From: Achromobacter dolens
Lineage (GTDB): Bacteria; Pseudomonadota; Gammaproteobacteria; Burkholderiales; Burkholderiaceae_B
Assembly (NCBI RefSeq): GCF_902859745.1
Contig: NZ_CADIJW010000055.1
Coordinates: forward strand, 1 to 35,192
Direction: 5' to 3'
Length of the DNA stretch: 35,192 nt
A model generated the notes under the pieces. The model made no database searches, had not been told where the DNA came from, and saw only the letters and a list, made by a program, of their open reading frames with translations. The position numbers and the translations under genes were made by a program. Shown here piece by piece: positions 16,251 through 24,060 of this stretch. How positions within the stretch are numbered: position 1 is the first letter of the stretch; every line of letters begins with the position of its first letter.

Positions 16251-16545
16251 CCAGCATGTAGCAAACGCGGCGATGTCACGGCGCGGACATACCGCGCTGC
16301 GGGGGATAGAAAAAAACGGGGAAGGGCGGGCCGACGCTACTACTACAAAACTACTACAGCAGATCGCAGAAACCTAGTGTTTATGCGGCTCTCCGGCCTG
16401 TAGGATTCGCCGTTAACTACGGCGAGACGGGCACGCGGGCTTTGCGCTGGAATTGCGCAGGGCCCGCGGGGAGCCTAGTGCCTTGATATTCCAGGGAAAG
16501 ACCAGGGGGGCAAGTGTAACACCATTGGGTCGCTGCAGAAATTTA

Positions 16546-16576
16546 GTGGATTTAATCAACTATATGCCCTATATTT
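16546..16576 (+). promoter_or_regulatory. MarR-type operator and promoter of the crotonase operon
   Basis: GTGGATTTAATCAAC (16546–16560) is a near-palindrome almost identical to two other sites in this cluster. It overlaps a candidate -35 (TGGATT, 16548–16553). A 17-bp spacer leads to a -10 TATATT (16571–16576). A repressor bound here would block the polymerase. Transcription would begin near 16583. Confidence 0.7.
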
Positions 16577-16636
16577 CCTGGCATGGCCGGACGCCGCAAG
16601 CGGCTGGCCCCATACCTAGAACATCCAGGAGCAGGC

Positions 16637-17401
16637 ATGACCCCGACTTTTCACACGATCCTGCTGGACGTGCAGGACCGTGTCGCCACGGTGACGCTGA
16701 ACCGGCCCGATAGCCGCAATGCGCTCAATTCCCTCATGTGCGCCGAACTGGTGCAGGCCATGCAGCACCTGGCGGATGATCCGGATGCGCACGTGGTGCT
16801 GATCGCCGCGGCGGGCGCCGCGTTCTGCGCAGGCGCCGACCTCAAGGAACGCAAGACCATGTCGAACGCCGAGATGACGGCGCGCCGGGTGCAGGGCTTC
16901 GCCGCCTATGCCGCCATCGAGCGCATGCCGCAGCCGGTGATCGCCGTGGTGCAGGGGGCGGCGTTCGGCTCGGGTTGCGAGATCGCCGCGGCCAGCGATT
17001 TCGTGCTGGCCTCGTCCGAGGCGACGTTCTGCTATCCCGAAGTGGGTTGGGGCACCGTCGGCGCCACGCAGCGGTTGCCGCGGGTGGCCGGCGCGCGCAA
17101 GGCCAAGGAACTGCTCTTCACCGGACGTCGTTTCGACGCGGCCGAGGCGCGCGAGATCGGCCTGGTGAACCAGGTGTACGCGCCCGAGGCGCTTGCCGCC
17201 GAAGCCGCGCAGATGGCCGCGGCCATCGCGCGCGCCGCGCCGCTGACGGTCAGGCTGACCAAGCGCAGCATCGACCAGGGGCTGGCGACGACGCGCGAAG
17301 GCGCGATGGCGATCGAGCTGCTGGCGATCGAGGAGAATTTGCGCGGCACCGACTGGAAGCAGGCCATCGCCGGCTTCGGCACGGCGGGAGACAAGGCATG
17401 A
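16637..17401 (+). CDS. Enoyl-CoA hydratase/isomerase family protein (two-Glu crotonase)
   Basis: A 254-aa crotonase-fold enzyme that should hydrate a 2-enoyl-CoA. The CoA/oxyanion loops are AAFCAGADLKE (61–71) and QGAAFGSGCEIAAASDF (106–122). Both catalytic glutamates of true hydratases are present, Glu115 in GCEIA and Glu135 in YPEVGWGTVG. The ATG at 16637 has AGGAG 6 nt upstream. An in-frame ATG at 16583 coincides with the predicted transcription start and would add 18 residues. It is the first gene of an ATGA-coupled operon with an acyl-CoA ligase and an HMG-CoA-lyase homologue. Methylglutaconyl-CoA hydratase-like chemistry would fit, but the substrate is unknown. Confidence 0.9.
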   Translation: MTPTFHTILLDVQDRVATVTLNRPDSRNALNSLMCAELVQAMQHLADDPDAHVVLIAAAGAAFCAGADLKERKTMSNAEMTARRVQGFAAYAAIERMPQPVIAVVQGAAFGSGCEIAAASDFVLASSEATFCYPEVGWGTVGATQRLPRVAGARKAKELLFTGRRFDAAEAREIGLVNQVYAPEALAAEAAQMAAAIARAAPLTVRLTKRSIDQGLATTREGAMAIELLAIEENLRGTDWKQAIAGFGTAGDKA

Positions 17402-19020
17402 TCGGCCCGACAACCCTGTCGCAGGCGCTGGCGCGCCAGGTGGCCGAACGCGGCGCCGCCGAAGCCTTCGTCGCGCCCGGCGAACGCCTCACCTGGGCCG
17501 CGCTGCAGGACGGCGCGCGAGCCATCGCCCGCAGCCTGCATGCGGCCGGCGTGCGCCGTGGCGACCATGTCGGCGTGCTGTTGGGCAATGGCGGCACCTG
17601 GGTGCAGGTGTTCTATGCCTGCGCCATGCTTGGCGCCGTGACGGTGCCGGTCAACACGCGCTTCAAGACCGATGAACTCGCGTTCTGCCTGAAGCAGGCT
17701 GACGTCAAGGTGCTGCTGACGGCGGAGTCGTTCCTGGGCATCGACTTCCTCGACCTGCTCACGCAGGTGGAACCGGCGCTGGACCAGGCGCTGCCGGGCG
17801 CGGCGTTGCCGCTGCTGCGGCAAGTGGTGGTGTTGGGCGAGCGCTGCCCGCGGGGCGCGGGCAGATGGACCGATTTCCTGGGGGCGGGCGAGGCCGTGGA
17901 TGACGCGACGCTGCAGGACCGCATGCGCGCGGTGGCGCCGGACGATGTGCTGCTGATTCAGTACACCTCGGGCACCACGTCGTTTCCCAAGGGCGTGATG
18001 CTGACGCACGCCAACATGCTGACCAATGCCTGGGCCGCCGCGCAGCGCATCGGCGTGCGGCCGGACGACCGCTATTTCAGCATCCGTCCTTACTTCCATG
18101 TGGCCGGGACCACGCTGTCGATCCTGGTCAGCCTGATGAGCGGCTGCTGCCTGCTGACCCTGCCCAAGTTCGACGTGGCCGACGCCTTGCGCATGCTCGA
18201 CGAAGAACGCTGCACCCTGACATCCGGCAACGACACCATCTTTCTCATGCTGATGGGCCATCCCGATTTCGACCGCGCGCGCATCCATCTGCGCGGCGGC
18301 TGGGCGGCGGCCGGCCCGCAGGTGATGCAGAAGATCCGCGACGTGATGGGGGTGCCGGGCATCTGCAATGCCTACGGCCAGTCCGAAGCCTCGCCCAACA
18401 TCACGCTGTCGGCGCACGATGATCCCTTTGAACTGCGCGCCATGGGCTGGGCGCTGCCGCATCCCGGCATGCAGGTGCGGGTGGTGGACCCGGGAACGGG
18501 CGAGCCGCTGCCGGCCGGCATGCAGGGCGAGATCCAGGCGCGCGGCTGGAGCGTGATGAAGGGCTACTACAAGATGCCTGAGGCCACCGCCCGCGCGCTC
18601 AGCGCGGACGGCTGGCTCAGCACGGGCGACCTGGGCGAAATGGACGCGGCGGGCCGGTTGCGCATGGTGGGCCGCCTGAAGGACATGTTCCGCGTGGGCG
18701 GCGAGAACGTCGCGCCGGCGGAGGTGGAAGAGACCCTGCACGGCCACCCCGCCGTGCGCATGGCGCAGGTGGTCGGCGTGCCCGATGCGCGCCTGGGCGA
18801 AGTGCCGGCGGCGTTCGTGCTGCTCAAGGACGGCCAGGACTGCACGGCCGAGGAACTGACGGCCTGGTGCAAGGCGCGCTGCGCCAACTTCAAGGTGCCG
18901 CGCTATGTCGAGATCGTCGACAGCTTCGAGCACATCGGCATGACGGGCAGTTCCAAGGTGCAGAAGAACAAGCTGCGCGCCCATGCGCTGGCGCTGTTCG
19001 GACTGGAGCGACAGGCATGA
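17398..19020 (+). CDS. AMP-dependent acyl-CoA synthetase/ligase
   Basis: A 540-aa ANL-superfamily enzyme that adenylates a carboxylic acid and joins it to CoA. The P-loop YTSGTTSFPKG is at 189–199, the GWLSTGDLG hinge region is at about 405–413, and the C-terminal catalytic lysine is Lys520 in GSSKVQKNKLR. The length is typical of medium-chain or aryl acyl-CoA ligases. It starts inside the stop of the crotonase gene (ATGA) and ends in the same way with the lyase gene, so the three proteins are made together. It is the natural entry step of the pathway. The substrate cannot be told from the sequence. Confidence 0.93.
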   Translation: MIGPTTLSQALARQVAERGAAEAFVAPGERLTWAALQDGARAIARSLHAAGVRRGDHVGVLLGNGGTWVQVFYACAMLGAVTVPVNTRFKTDELAFCLKQADVKVLLTAESFLGIDFLDLLTQVEPALDQALPGAALPLLRQVVVLGERCPRGAGRWTDFLGAGEAVDDATLQDRMRAVAPDDVLLIQYTSGTTSFPKGVMLTHANMLTNAWAAAQRIGVRPDDRYFSIRPYFHVAGTTLSILVSLMSGCCLLTLPKFDVADALRMLDEERCTLTSGNDTIFLMLMGHPDFDRARIHLRGGWAAAGPQVMQKIRDVMGVPGICNAYGQSEASPNITLSAHDDPFELRAMGWALPHPGMQVRVVDPGTGEPLPAGMQGEIQARGWSVMKGYYKMPEATARALSADGWLSTGDLGEMDAAGRLRMVGRLKDMFRVGGENVAPAEVEETLHGHPAVRMAQVVGVPDARLGEVPAAFVLLKDGQDCTAEELTAWCKARCANFKVPRYVEIVDSFEHIGMTGSSKVQKNKLRAHALALFGLERQA

Positions 19021-19967
19021 GCGCGCGCGACGTGGTGCTGTGCGAATGCTTCGCGCGCGATGGGCTGCAGCACGAGCCCGATTTCATCGGCACGGCGGTC
19101 AAGGCCGACCTGATCGACCGTTTCGCGGCGCTGGGCTTTGAACGGATCGAGGCGACCTCGTATTCCAATCCCAAGGTCGTGCCGCAATTCGCCGACGCCA
19201 CCGACCTGCTGGCGGCGCTGCCGCGGCGCGCGGGCGTCTGGTACAAGGCCACCTGCGCCAACGCGCGCGCCGTCGAGCGCGCGCTGGTTGACCTGGATGC
19301 CGGTATCGGCGCCAACGAGATCAGCCTGCTGGTCTCGGCCAGCGAATCGCATTCGACGCGCAACCTGAAGCGCGAACGCGCCGCCCAGTGGGACAACATT
19401 GCCGAGATGGCGCGGCTGGCGAACGGCCGCTTTCGCCTGATCGGCACGATTTCGGTGGCGTTCGGCTGCCCCTTCGAAGGCGCGGTCGACCCCGACGTGG
19501 TGATGGCCGACGTGCGGCGCTTCGCCGCGCTGGGCGTGCGCATCGTCACGCTGGGCGACACCACCGGCATGGCCACGCCCGCCTCGGTGCGCGACCTGTA
19601 TGGCCGGATGGCGCGCGAGGTGCCCGAGGTGACGCCGGTGGCGCATTTCCACGACACGCGGGCCACCGGCCTGGTGAACTACGTGGCCGCGCTGGAGGCG
19701 GGCGTGACGCACTTCGATTGCGCTTTCGGCGGCGTCGGCGGCCATCCGGCCAAGGTGCGCTACGGCGGCGGTCATACCGGCAATGTGGCGACGGAAGACC
19801 TGGTGAATCTGTTCGAGTCCATGGGCGTGCGCACCGGCCTGGATCTGGCGGCGATGGACGCGGTGTCGCGGCATTGCGAGGCGGTGCTGGGGCGCGCGCT
19901 GCACAGCCGCGTGGCGCAAAGCGGCTTGAACCCGCTGCTCGGCATCGCGCGGGAGGCGGCCGCATGA
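19017..19967 (+). CDS. HMG-CoA lyase family protein lacking the catalytic Cys
   Basis: A 316-aa TIM-barrel protein of the HMGL/DRE metallolyase family. Core residues are present: Arg14-Asp15 in ARDGLQHE, Glu45 in IEATSYSNPK, His210/His212/Asp213 in HFHDT as metal ligands, and Asn256 in GNVATEDLV. Genuine HMG-CoA lyases have a catalytic Cys in a mobile loop, GGLGGCPYA. Here the equivalent is GGVGGHPAK, with His243 (codon CAT) instead. The loop also carries an unusual Gly/His-rich segment (RYGGGHTGN). I infer a C–C bond lyase acting on a CoA thioester, possibly with altered chemistry or substrate. It overlaps the ligase by 4 nt. Confidence 0.88.
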   Translation: MSARDVVLCECFARDGLQHEPDFIGTAVKADLIDRFAALGFERIEATSYSNPKVVPQFADATDLLAALPRRAGVWYKATCANARAVERALVDLDAGIGANEISLLVSASESHSTRNLKRERAAQWDNIAEMARLANGRFRLIGTISVAFGCPFEGAVDPDVVMADVRRFAALGVRIVTLGDTTGMATPASVRDLYGRMAREVPEVTPVAHFHDTRATGLVNYVAALEAGVTHFDCAFGGVGGHPAKVRYGGGHTGNVATEDLVNLFESMGVRTGLDLAAMDAVSRHCEAVLGRALHSRVAQSGLNPLLGIAREAAA

Positions 19968-20055
19968 GGACCGCCGAGCGTGTTTGTATATCATGCGGGC
20001 AGCGGCGCGCGACCCGCGCGCACGCCGTTTTTCTCCGCATCTGAAGAGTCCGCCC

Positions 20056-20592
20056 ATGGCCACCCGAACCGCATCCAAGTCAGCCACCGCCGCGCGTCCC
20101 GCACCCCGGGCGTTGAAGGAACTGTTCTCGTACCGCCTGAACCGGCTGGCCTACGTGTCGAGCCGCATCGCCGCCGGCCTGAACGAAAGCCGCTACGGCG
20201 TGGGCCCACGCGAGTGGCGCATCATCGCGCTGCTGGGCGCGGCGCCGGACATGTCGCTGAACGCGGTGGCGCGCGAGGCCAACATCGACAAGAGCCAGGC
20301 CAGCCGCACCGTGTCCGAACTGATCGAGCGCGGCCTGATCCAGCGCAGCGCCGACAGCCAGGACGGCCGAGGCGTGAGCCTGGACCTGACGCGCAACGGC
20401 CGCGCGCTGTACGAGGAGATATTTCCGGCCGCGATCGAGCGCAACGAGGACATGCTGTCGGTGCTGTCGGAGTCCGAGCGCGAGGCCATGGAGCGCATGC
20501 TGGACAAGCTGACGACGCACGCGCTGGAGATGCTGAATGAATGCAAGGCGGAGGTGCCGGCGCGTCGCGGCCGCGGCGTGCAGCCGCGCTGA
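20056..20592 (+). CDS. MarR-family transcriptional regulator
   Basis: A 178-aa winged-helix regulator. The N-terminal helix contains RLNRLAYVSSRIAAGLNES. The recognition helix is at about 78–95 (IDKSQASRTVSELIERGLI), and the wing at about 98–112 contains SADSQDGRGVSLDLT. MarR proteins bind palindromes as dimers and usually release DNA on binding an aromatic or acyl-CoA ligand. The gene lies between the two crotonase operons. GTTGATTTAATCAAC-type sites stand upstream of the first operon, right after this gene before the second, and before the NMO/MFS pair, so it is the obvious regulator. No such site precedes its own start, 88 nt after the lyase stop. Confidence 0.93.
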   Translation: MATRTASKSATAARPAPRALKELFSYRLNRLAYVSSRIAAGLNESRYGVGPREWRIIALLGAAPDMSLNAVAREANIDKSQASRTVSELIERGLIQRSADSQDGRGVSLDLTRNGRALYEEIFPAAIERNEDMLSVLSESEREAMERMLDKLTTHALEMLNECKAEVPARRGRGVQPR

Positions 20593-20630
20593 ACGCCGGG
20601 CGCGAACTCGCGCCTTTTTTTACCTATATT

Positions 20631-20645
20631 GTTGATTTAATCAAT
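20631..20645 (+). promoter_or_regulatory. MarR-type operator upstream of second crotonase
   Basis: GTTGATTTAATCAAT contains a perfect TTGATT-T-AATCAA palindrome (20632–20644) preceded by CTATATT. It lies 37 nt before the start codon of the second crotonase gene and matches the sites at 16546 and 25561. A good -10 in the usual position is not obvious here. Confidence 0.72.
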
Positions 20646-20681
20646 CACTTTGCTTGTCGCCATTGGAAGAGGATATGCGTG

Positions 20682-21416
20682 ATGTCGGAACTGATCATTG
20701 AAGACCTGGATGCGGTGCGGTTGCTGCGCCTGAACCGTCCGGAAAAGCACAACGCGCTGAACACCGCGTTGACCACGGCGCTGCTGGACGCGCTGCGCCA
20801 GGCCGACCGCGACGACGCGGTGCGCGCGGTGGTGCTGACGGGCAATGGCAAGTCGTTCTGCGCGGGCGCCGACACCGGCGAGTTCTCGGCCCTGACGCCG
20901 GAACAGCCGGACGCGGTGCTGCGCCGCGCCGACCTGACGACCGACCTGCACCTGGTGTTCTCGCGCATGGTCAAGCCGGTGATCGGCGCGGTCCATGGCA
21001 ATGCGCTCGGCGGCGGCGCCGGCCTTGCGCTGGCCTGCGACCTGACGGTGATGGCCGAGGACGTGCGCTTCGGCTATCCGGAACTGCGCCACGGCATCGT
21101 GGCCGCGGTGGTCATGGCCAACCTGGTGCGCCAGGTCGGCCGCAAGCATGCCTTCGAGCTGGTGGCGATGGCCGAGCCGATCGATGGCGCGCGCGCATTG
21201 CAACTGGGCATCGCCAATCGCGTCGCGCCCGCCGCGCAGGTGCTGGACCAGGCGCTGGCGATGGCGCGGCGCCTGGCCGGCTGGGAACCGGCCGCGATGG
21301 GGCTGACCAAGCGCGCCTTCCACCGCGCGGCCGACCAGGGGCTCGGCGAGGCGCTGGGCGTGGGCCGCGACGCCAACGTCATCATGCGGGGTTTTCGCCA
21401 GGGAGCGGCGCGATGA
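20682..21416 (+). CDS. Crotonase-family protein (single-Glu type)
   Basis: A 244-aa enoyl-CoA hydratase/isomerase family protein. The oxyanion-hole loops KSFCAGADTGEF (57–68) and HGNALGGGAGLALACD (105–120) are present. The first hydratase Glu is replaced: Gly114 aligns with Glu115 of the other crotonase in this cluster. The second, Glu134 in YPELRHG, is kept. One-Glu crotonases often act as isomerases or on other CoA substrates, so simple hydration is less likely. The ATG at 20682 follows an AAGAGGA sequence. The stop overlaps the CoA-transferase start (ATGA). Confidence 0.88.
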   Translation: MSELIIEDLDAVRLLRLNRPEKHNALNTALTTALLDALRQADRDDAVRAVVLTGNGKSFCAGADTGEFSALTPEQPDAVLRRADLTTDLHLVFSRMVKPVIGAVHGNALGGGAGLALACDLTVMAEDVRFGYPELRHGIVAAVVMANLVRQVGRKHAFELVAMAEPIDGARALQLGIANRVAPAAQVLDQALAMARRLAGWEPAAMGLTKRAFHRAADQGLGEALGVGRDANVIMRGFRQGAAR

Positions 21417-22609
21417 GGCCGCTTGAAGGCGTCACCATCCTGGACCTGTCGCGCGTGCTGGCGTGCCCGTTCGCCTCGATGATCCTGGCCGAGCTGGGCG
21501 CCGAGGTCATCAAGGTCGAGCAGCCCGGCGGCGGCGACGAGACGCGCGGCTTCGAACCCAAGGTGCAAGGCGAGGGCGGCACCGAGTCGGCCTACTACCT
21601 GGCCTTCAACCGCAGCAAGCAGTCGGTCACGGTGAACTTCCGCCACCCCGAGGGGCAGGCGCTGATCCGGCGGCTGGCGCAGACCTGCGACGTGGTGGTC
21701 GAGAACTTCCCGGTCGGCACGCTCGCCAAGTACGGCCTGGACCGCGAGCACATCGCGCCGGACAACCCCGGCCTGATCTATTTCTCGTGCACCGGGTTCG
21801 GCATGACCGGACCGTACGCGCCGCGCAAGGGCTATGACACCGTGTTCCAGGCCATGGGCGGGATCATGAGCCTGACCGGCGAGCGCGGCGGCGGTCCGGT
21901 CAAGCCGGGCCTGCCGGTCAGTGACCTGACCTCGGGCCTGTGGGCCGCCATCGGCATTCTGTCGGCGCTGGTGGGACGGGCGCGTTCGGGGCAGGGCTGC
22001 CATATCGACTTTTCGATGCTGGACGGGCAGGTGGGCCTGCTGTCGCTGGCGGCGGCGCGCTATTTCGCGTTGGGCGAAGTGCCGCCGCGGCTGGGCACGG
22101 AACACCCCGGCCGGGTGCCGTCCGCCGCGTTCGAGTGCGGCGACGGCCGCTGGGTGCAGATCACCGGCAGCGACCAGCACTGGAAGCCGCTGTGCGAGGC
22201 GCTCGACCTGCCGCAGTGGGCCGACGATCCGGAGCTGGCGCGCAACGCCGTGCGCGTGGCGCGCCGCGACGAAGTCATGGCCGGCCTGTCGGCGGCCGCC
22301 GCGCGGCTGACGCGCGACGAACTGTGCCGCCGCTGCGATGCGCGCGGCGTGCCGGCCGGCCCGATCCTGGATGTGGAGGAGATCCTGCACAACGAGCACG
22401 TGCTCGCGCGCGGCATGGTGGCCAGCTACGAGCATCCGTCCATCGGCCGCTTCGGCGCGGTGCCGGTGCCATTCAAGTTCGACGGTTTCGACGATCCGAG
22501 GCTGGAGCGCCCGCCCTTGCTGGGCGAGCACACCGACAGCGTGCTGGCCGGCCGGCTCGGCCTGTCGCCTGCGCAGATCGAGGCGTTACGCGCGCAGGGC
22601 GCGATCTAG
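21413..22609 (+). CDS. CaiB/BaiF family (type III) CoA-transferase
   Basis: A 398-aa class III CoA-transferase, which moves CoA between carboxylates without a free acid intermediate. The N-terminal core has LEGVTILDLSRVLACPFAS and LAELGAEVIKVEQPGGGDE. The catalytic aspartate is Asp171 in GLPVSDLTSGLWAAIG. The C-terminal part includes DARGVPAGPILDVEEILHN. It is translationally coupled to the single-Glu crotonase. In this cluster it offers a second route to CoA activation beside the ATP-dependent ligase, perhaps by recycling CoA from a product. The substrate is unknown. Confidence 0.93.
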   Translation: MRPLEGVTILDLSRVLACPFASMILAELGAEVIKVEQPGGGDETRGFEPKVQGEGGTESAYYLAFNRSKQSVTVNFRHPEGQALIRRLAQTCDVVVENFPVGTLAKYGLDREHIAPDNPGLIYFSCTGFGMTGPYAPRKGYDTVFQAMGGIMSLTGERGGGPVKPGLPVSDLTSGLWAAIGILSALVGRARSGQGCHIDFSMLDGQVGLLSLAAARYFALGEVPPRLGTEHPGRVPSAAFECGDGRWVQITGSDQHWKPLCEALDLPQWADDPELARNAVRVARRDEVMAGLSAAAARLTRDELCRRCDARGVPAGPILDVEEILHNEHVLARGMVASYEHPSIGRFGAVPVPFKFDGFDDPRLERPPLLGEHTDSVLAGRLGLSPAQIEALRAQGAI

Positions 22610-22680
22610 CCATCGGGGCCATGAGCCCCGGGGCCTTTCCCCGCACCACACATAAAACACAATATCCCAGGAGACAAACC

Positions 22681-23652
22681 ATGAAGACTCTGAAGCGCCT
22701 GCTGTGCGGCGCGGCGGTGGCCGGCGCGTTGTGCGCCCCTGCCGTCGCCGCCGATTCCTATCCCTCGCAGCCGATCACGCTGGTCAACCCGTATGCCGCC
22801 GGCGGTCCCGCCGACGTGCTGGGGCGGGCGCTGGCGCGCGAGCTGGAAAAGCAGTTGGGCAAGACCATCATCGTCGAAAACAAGGCCGGCGGCGGCGCGG
22901 CCATTGGCGCCAACTTCGTGGCGCGCGCCAAGCCGGACGGCTACACGCTGCTGCTCGGCACGTCGGCCGCCCACGTGGTGACGCCGCTGATGCAGCAGAC
23001 GCCGTACGACGGCATCAAGGACTTCGCCTTCGTCTCGATCGTCGCCAATCAGCCCAACATGCTGGTGGTGCGGCCCACGCTCAAGGCCGACAGCGTCGAG
23101 CAGTTGATCGCGATGGCGCGCAAGGAACCAGGGCGCATCAACTATGCCTCGGCCGGGCCCGGCAGCTCGCCGCACCTGGGCGCCGAGCTGTTCCGGGAAC
23201 GCGCCGGCGTGGACATCGTCCACATCCCCTACAGCGGCGCGGCGCCCGCCATCAACGATCTGGTCGGCGGGCAGGTGGACATGGCGGTGCTGAACCTGGC
23301 CGCCAGCCTGCAGTTCATCCGCAGCGGCCGGCTCAAGGCGCTGGCCTACGCCAACGACCACCGCTCGCCGCTGCTGCCCGACGTGCCGACGCTGGCCGAA
23401 TCCGGCGTGAAGGGCGCGGAGTCCGCCTCCTGGTACAGCCTGGCCGCGCCCAAGGGCACGCCGCCGGAGGTCCTGCAGCGCCTGAACGACGCGGTGGCCA
23501 AGGTCAACGCCAATCCGGAGTACAGCAAGCTGATGCAGGCGCAGGGGGTGGACCTGTGGAACATGACGCCGCAGGAAGCGACGGCCTTCGTGGAAAAGGA
23601 CCAGGCGGCCATGCGCAAGCTGGTGAAGGCGGCGGGGTTGATGAAGAAATAG
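22681..23652 (+). CDS. Bug-family (TctC-like) periplasmic solute-binding protein
   Basis: A 323-aa secreted binding protein. The N-terminus is a signal peptide (MKTLKRLLCGAAVAGALCAP) with likely cleavage after AVA at about residue 23. Family stretches are YPSQPITLVNPYAAGGPADV, YASAGPGSSPHLGAELF and HIPYSGAAPAINDLVGGQVD. Bug proteins bind small carboxylates for tripartite tricarboxylate transporters and are greatly expanded in Bordetella and relatives. No membrane TctA/B partner is nearby, which is common. An AGGAGACA ribosome-binding site precedes the ATG. It lies 71 nt after the CoA-transferase and probably belongs to that transcript. Confidence 0.95.
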   Translation: MKTLKRLLCGAAVAGALCAPAVAADSYPSQPITLVNPYAAGGPADVLGRALARELEKQLGKTIIVENKAGGGAAIGANFVARAKPDGYTLLLGTSAAHVVTPLMQQTPYDGIKDFAFVSIVANQPNMLVVRPTLKADSVEQLIAMARKEPGRINYASAGPGSSPHLGAELFRERAGVDIVHIPYSGAAPAINDLVGGQVDMAVLNLAASLQFIRSGRLKALAYANDHRSPLLPDVPTLAESGVKGAESASWYSLAAPKGTPPEVLQRLNDAVAKVNANPEYSKLMQAQGVDLWNMTPQEATAFVEKDQAAMRKLVKAAGLMKK

Positions 23653-23756
23653 GACGATTCTGGCTGGGTGCGAGGGCGCTTGGTCGCCCTTGGCTGATCC
23701 TGACGCGCGGGAGAATTCCTGGGCGGCCTCGGCTGCCGGGGGTTGTCCCGCCACTG

Positions 23757-23784
23757 TTAATGTAGTAACGTTACTACACATTAA
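23757..23784. promoter_or_regulatory. Palindromic operator of the toxin–antitoxin pair
   Basis: TGTAGTAACGTTACTACA (23761–23778) is a perfect 18-bp palindrome. The flanks TTAA/TTAA extend the symmetry with small gaps. It lies about 25 nt upstream of the antitoxin start, where Phd-type antitoxins repress their own operon. Confidence 0.8.
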
Positions 23785-23805
23785 GCAAGGATCAAAGGAT
23801 GCGCG

Positions 23806-24060
23806 ATGTCCATCACCACACTTTCCAGCCGCGAACTCAATCAGGACGTGACCAAGGCGAAGAAGGCGGCCCTCAAGGGGCCCGTGTTCATCACGGATCG
23901 AGGCAAGCCGTCCCATGTCCTGCTCGCCATCGAGGACTACTGGCGCCTGGTCGGCAAAAAGCGAAGTATCGTCAGCGCGCTGTCGATGCCCGGCCTTGCC
24001 GACATCGAACTCGATGCTCCCCGCTCACGCGAGCTGCCTCGCCCGGCGGACGTCGCGTGA
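23806..24060 (+). CDS. Phd/YefM-family antitoxin
   Basis: An 84-aa antitoxin. The N-terminal DNA-binding half follows the Phd/YefM pattern, with LSSRELNQDVTKAKKAA and then GPVFITDRGKPSHVLLAIED. The C-terminal part (SMPGLADIELDAPRSR) is the likely toxin-binding tail. It should neutralise the PIN toxin encoded right behind it and repress the operon through the adjacent palindrome. The stop overlaps the toxin start by 1 nt (TGATG). Confidence 0.93.
   Translation: MSITTLSSRELNQDVTKAKKAALKGPVFITDRGKPSHVLLAIEDYWRLVGKKRSIVSALSMPGLADIELDAPRSRELPRPADVA

Larger units (their letters stand above)
15476..16636. other. Gene-poor repeat region between prophage cargo and crotonase operon
   Basis: About 1.16 kb without a convincing gene. 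It contains, in order, an array of GGTTAGG/CCTAACC motifs bounded by a 34-bp inverted repeat, a 70-bp tandem repeat, a pair of ACTACTACA repeats (16339–16347 and 16350–16358), two GC-rich hairpins (16407–16425 and 16435–16467), and finally the operator and promoter of the crotonase operon. Open frames on both strands across 15.77–16.26 kb are Arg/Ala/Pro-rich, lack family features, and cross repeats whose period is not a multiple of three. I therefore do not call them genes. The prophage end may lie here. Confidence 0.7.

Noticed and set aside
15766-16257. Open frames of 151–163 aa on both strands over the 70-bp repeats
   Set aside because: They are Arg/Ala/Pro-rich, cross repeats whose period is not a multiple of three, show no family features, and mirror each other on opposite strands.
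16339-16358. Paired ACTACTACA repeats resembling half of the toxin–antitoxin operator (TGTAGTA)
   Set aside because: The likeness is limited to 7 bases, the repeats are direct rather than inverted, and no related regulator is adjacent, so it is probably chance.
16407-16467. GC-rich hairpins before the crotonase operon, considered as a tRNA remnant or attR
   Set aside because: No tRNA-like T-arm or anticodon arm is recognisable, and no copy is found on the other side of the prophage within the window.
17032-18984. 650-aa minus-strand frame opposite the acyl-CoA ligase
   Set aside because: It has antisense-shadow composition with no recognisable domain. The plus strand has the full set of ANL motifs.
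23652-23720. GGGCGCTTGGTCGCCC hairpin after the Bug gene as terminator
   Set aside because: The stem is short and no T-run follows.
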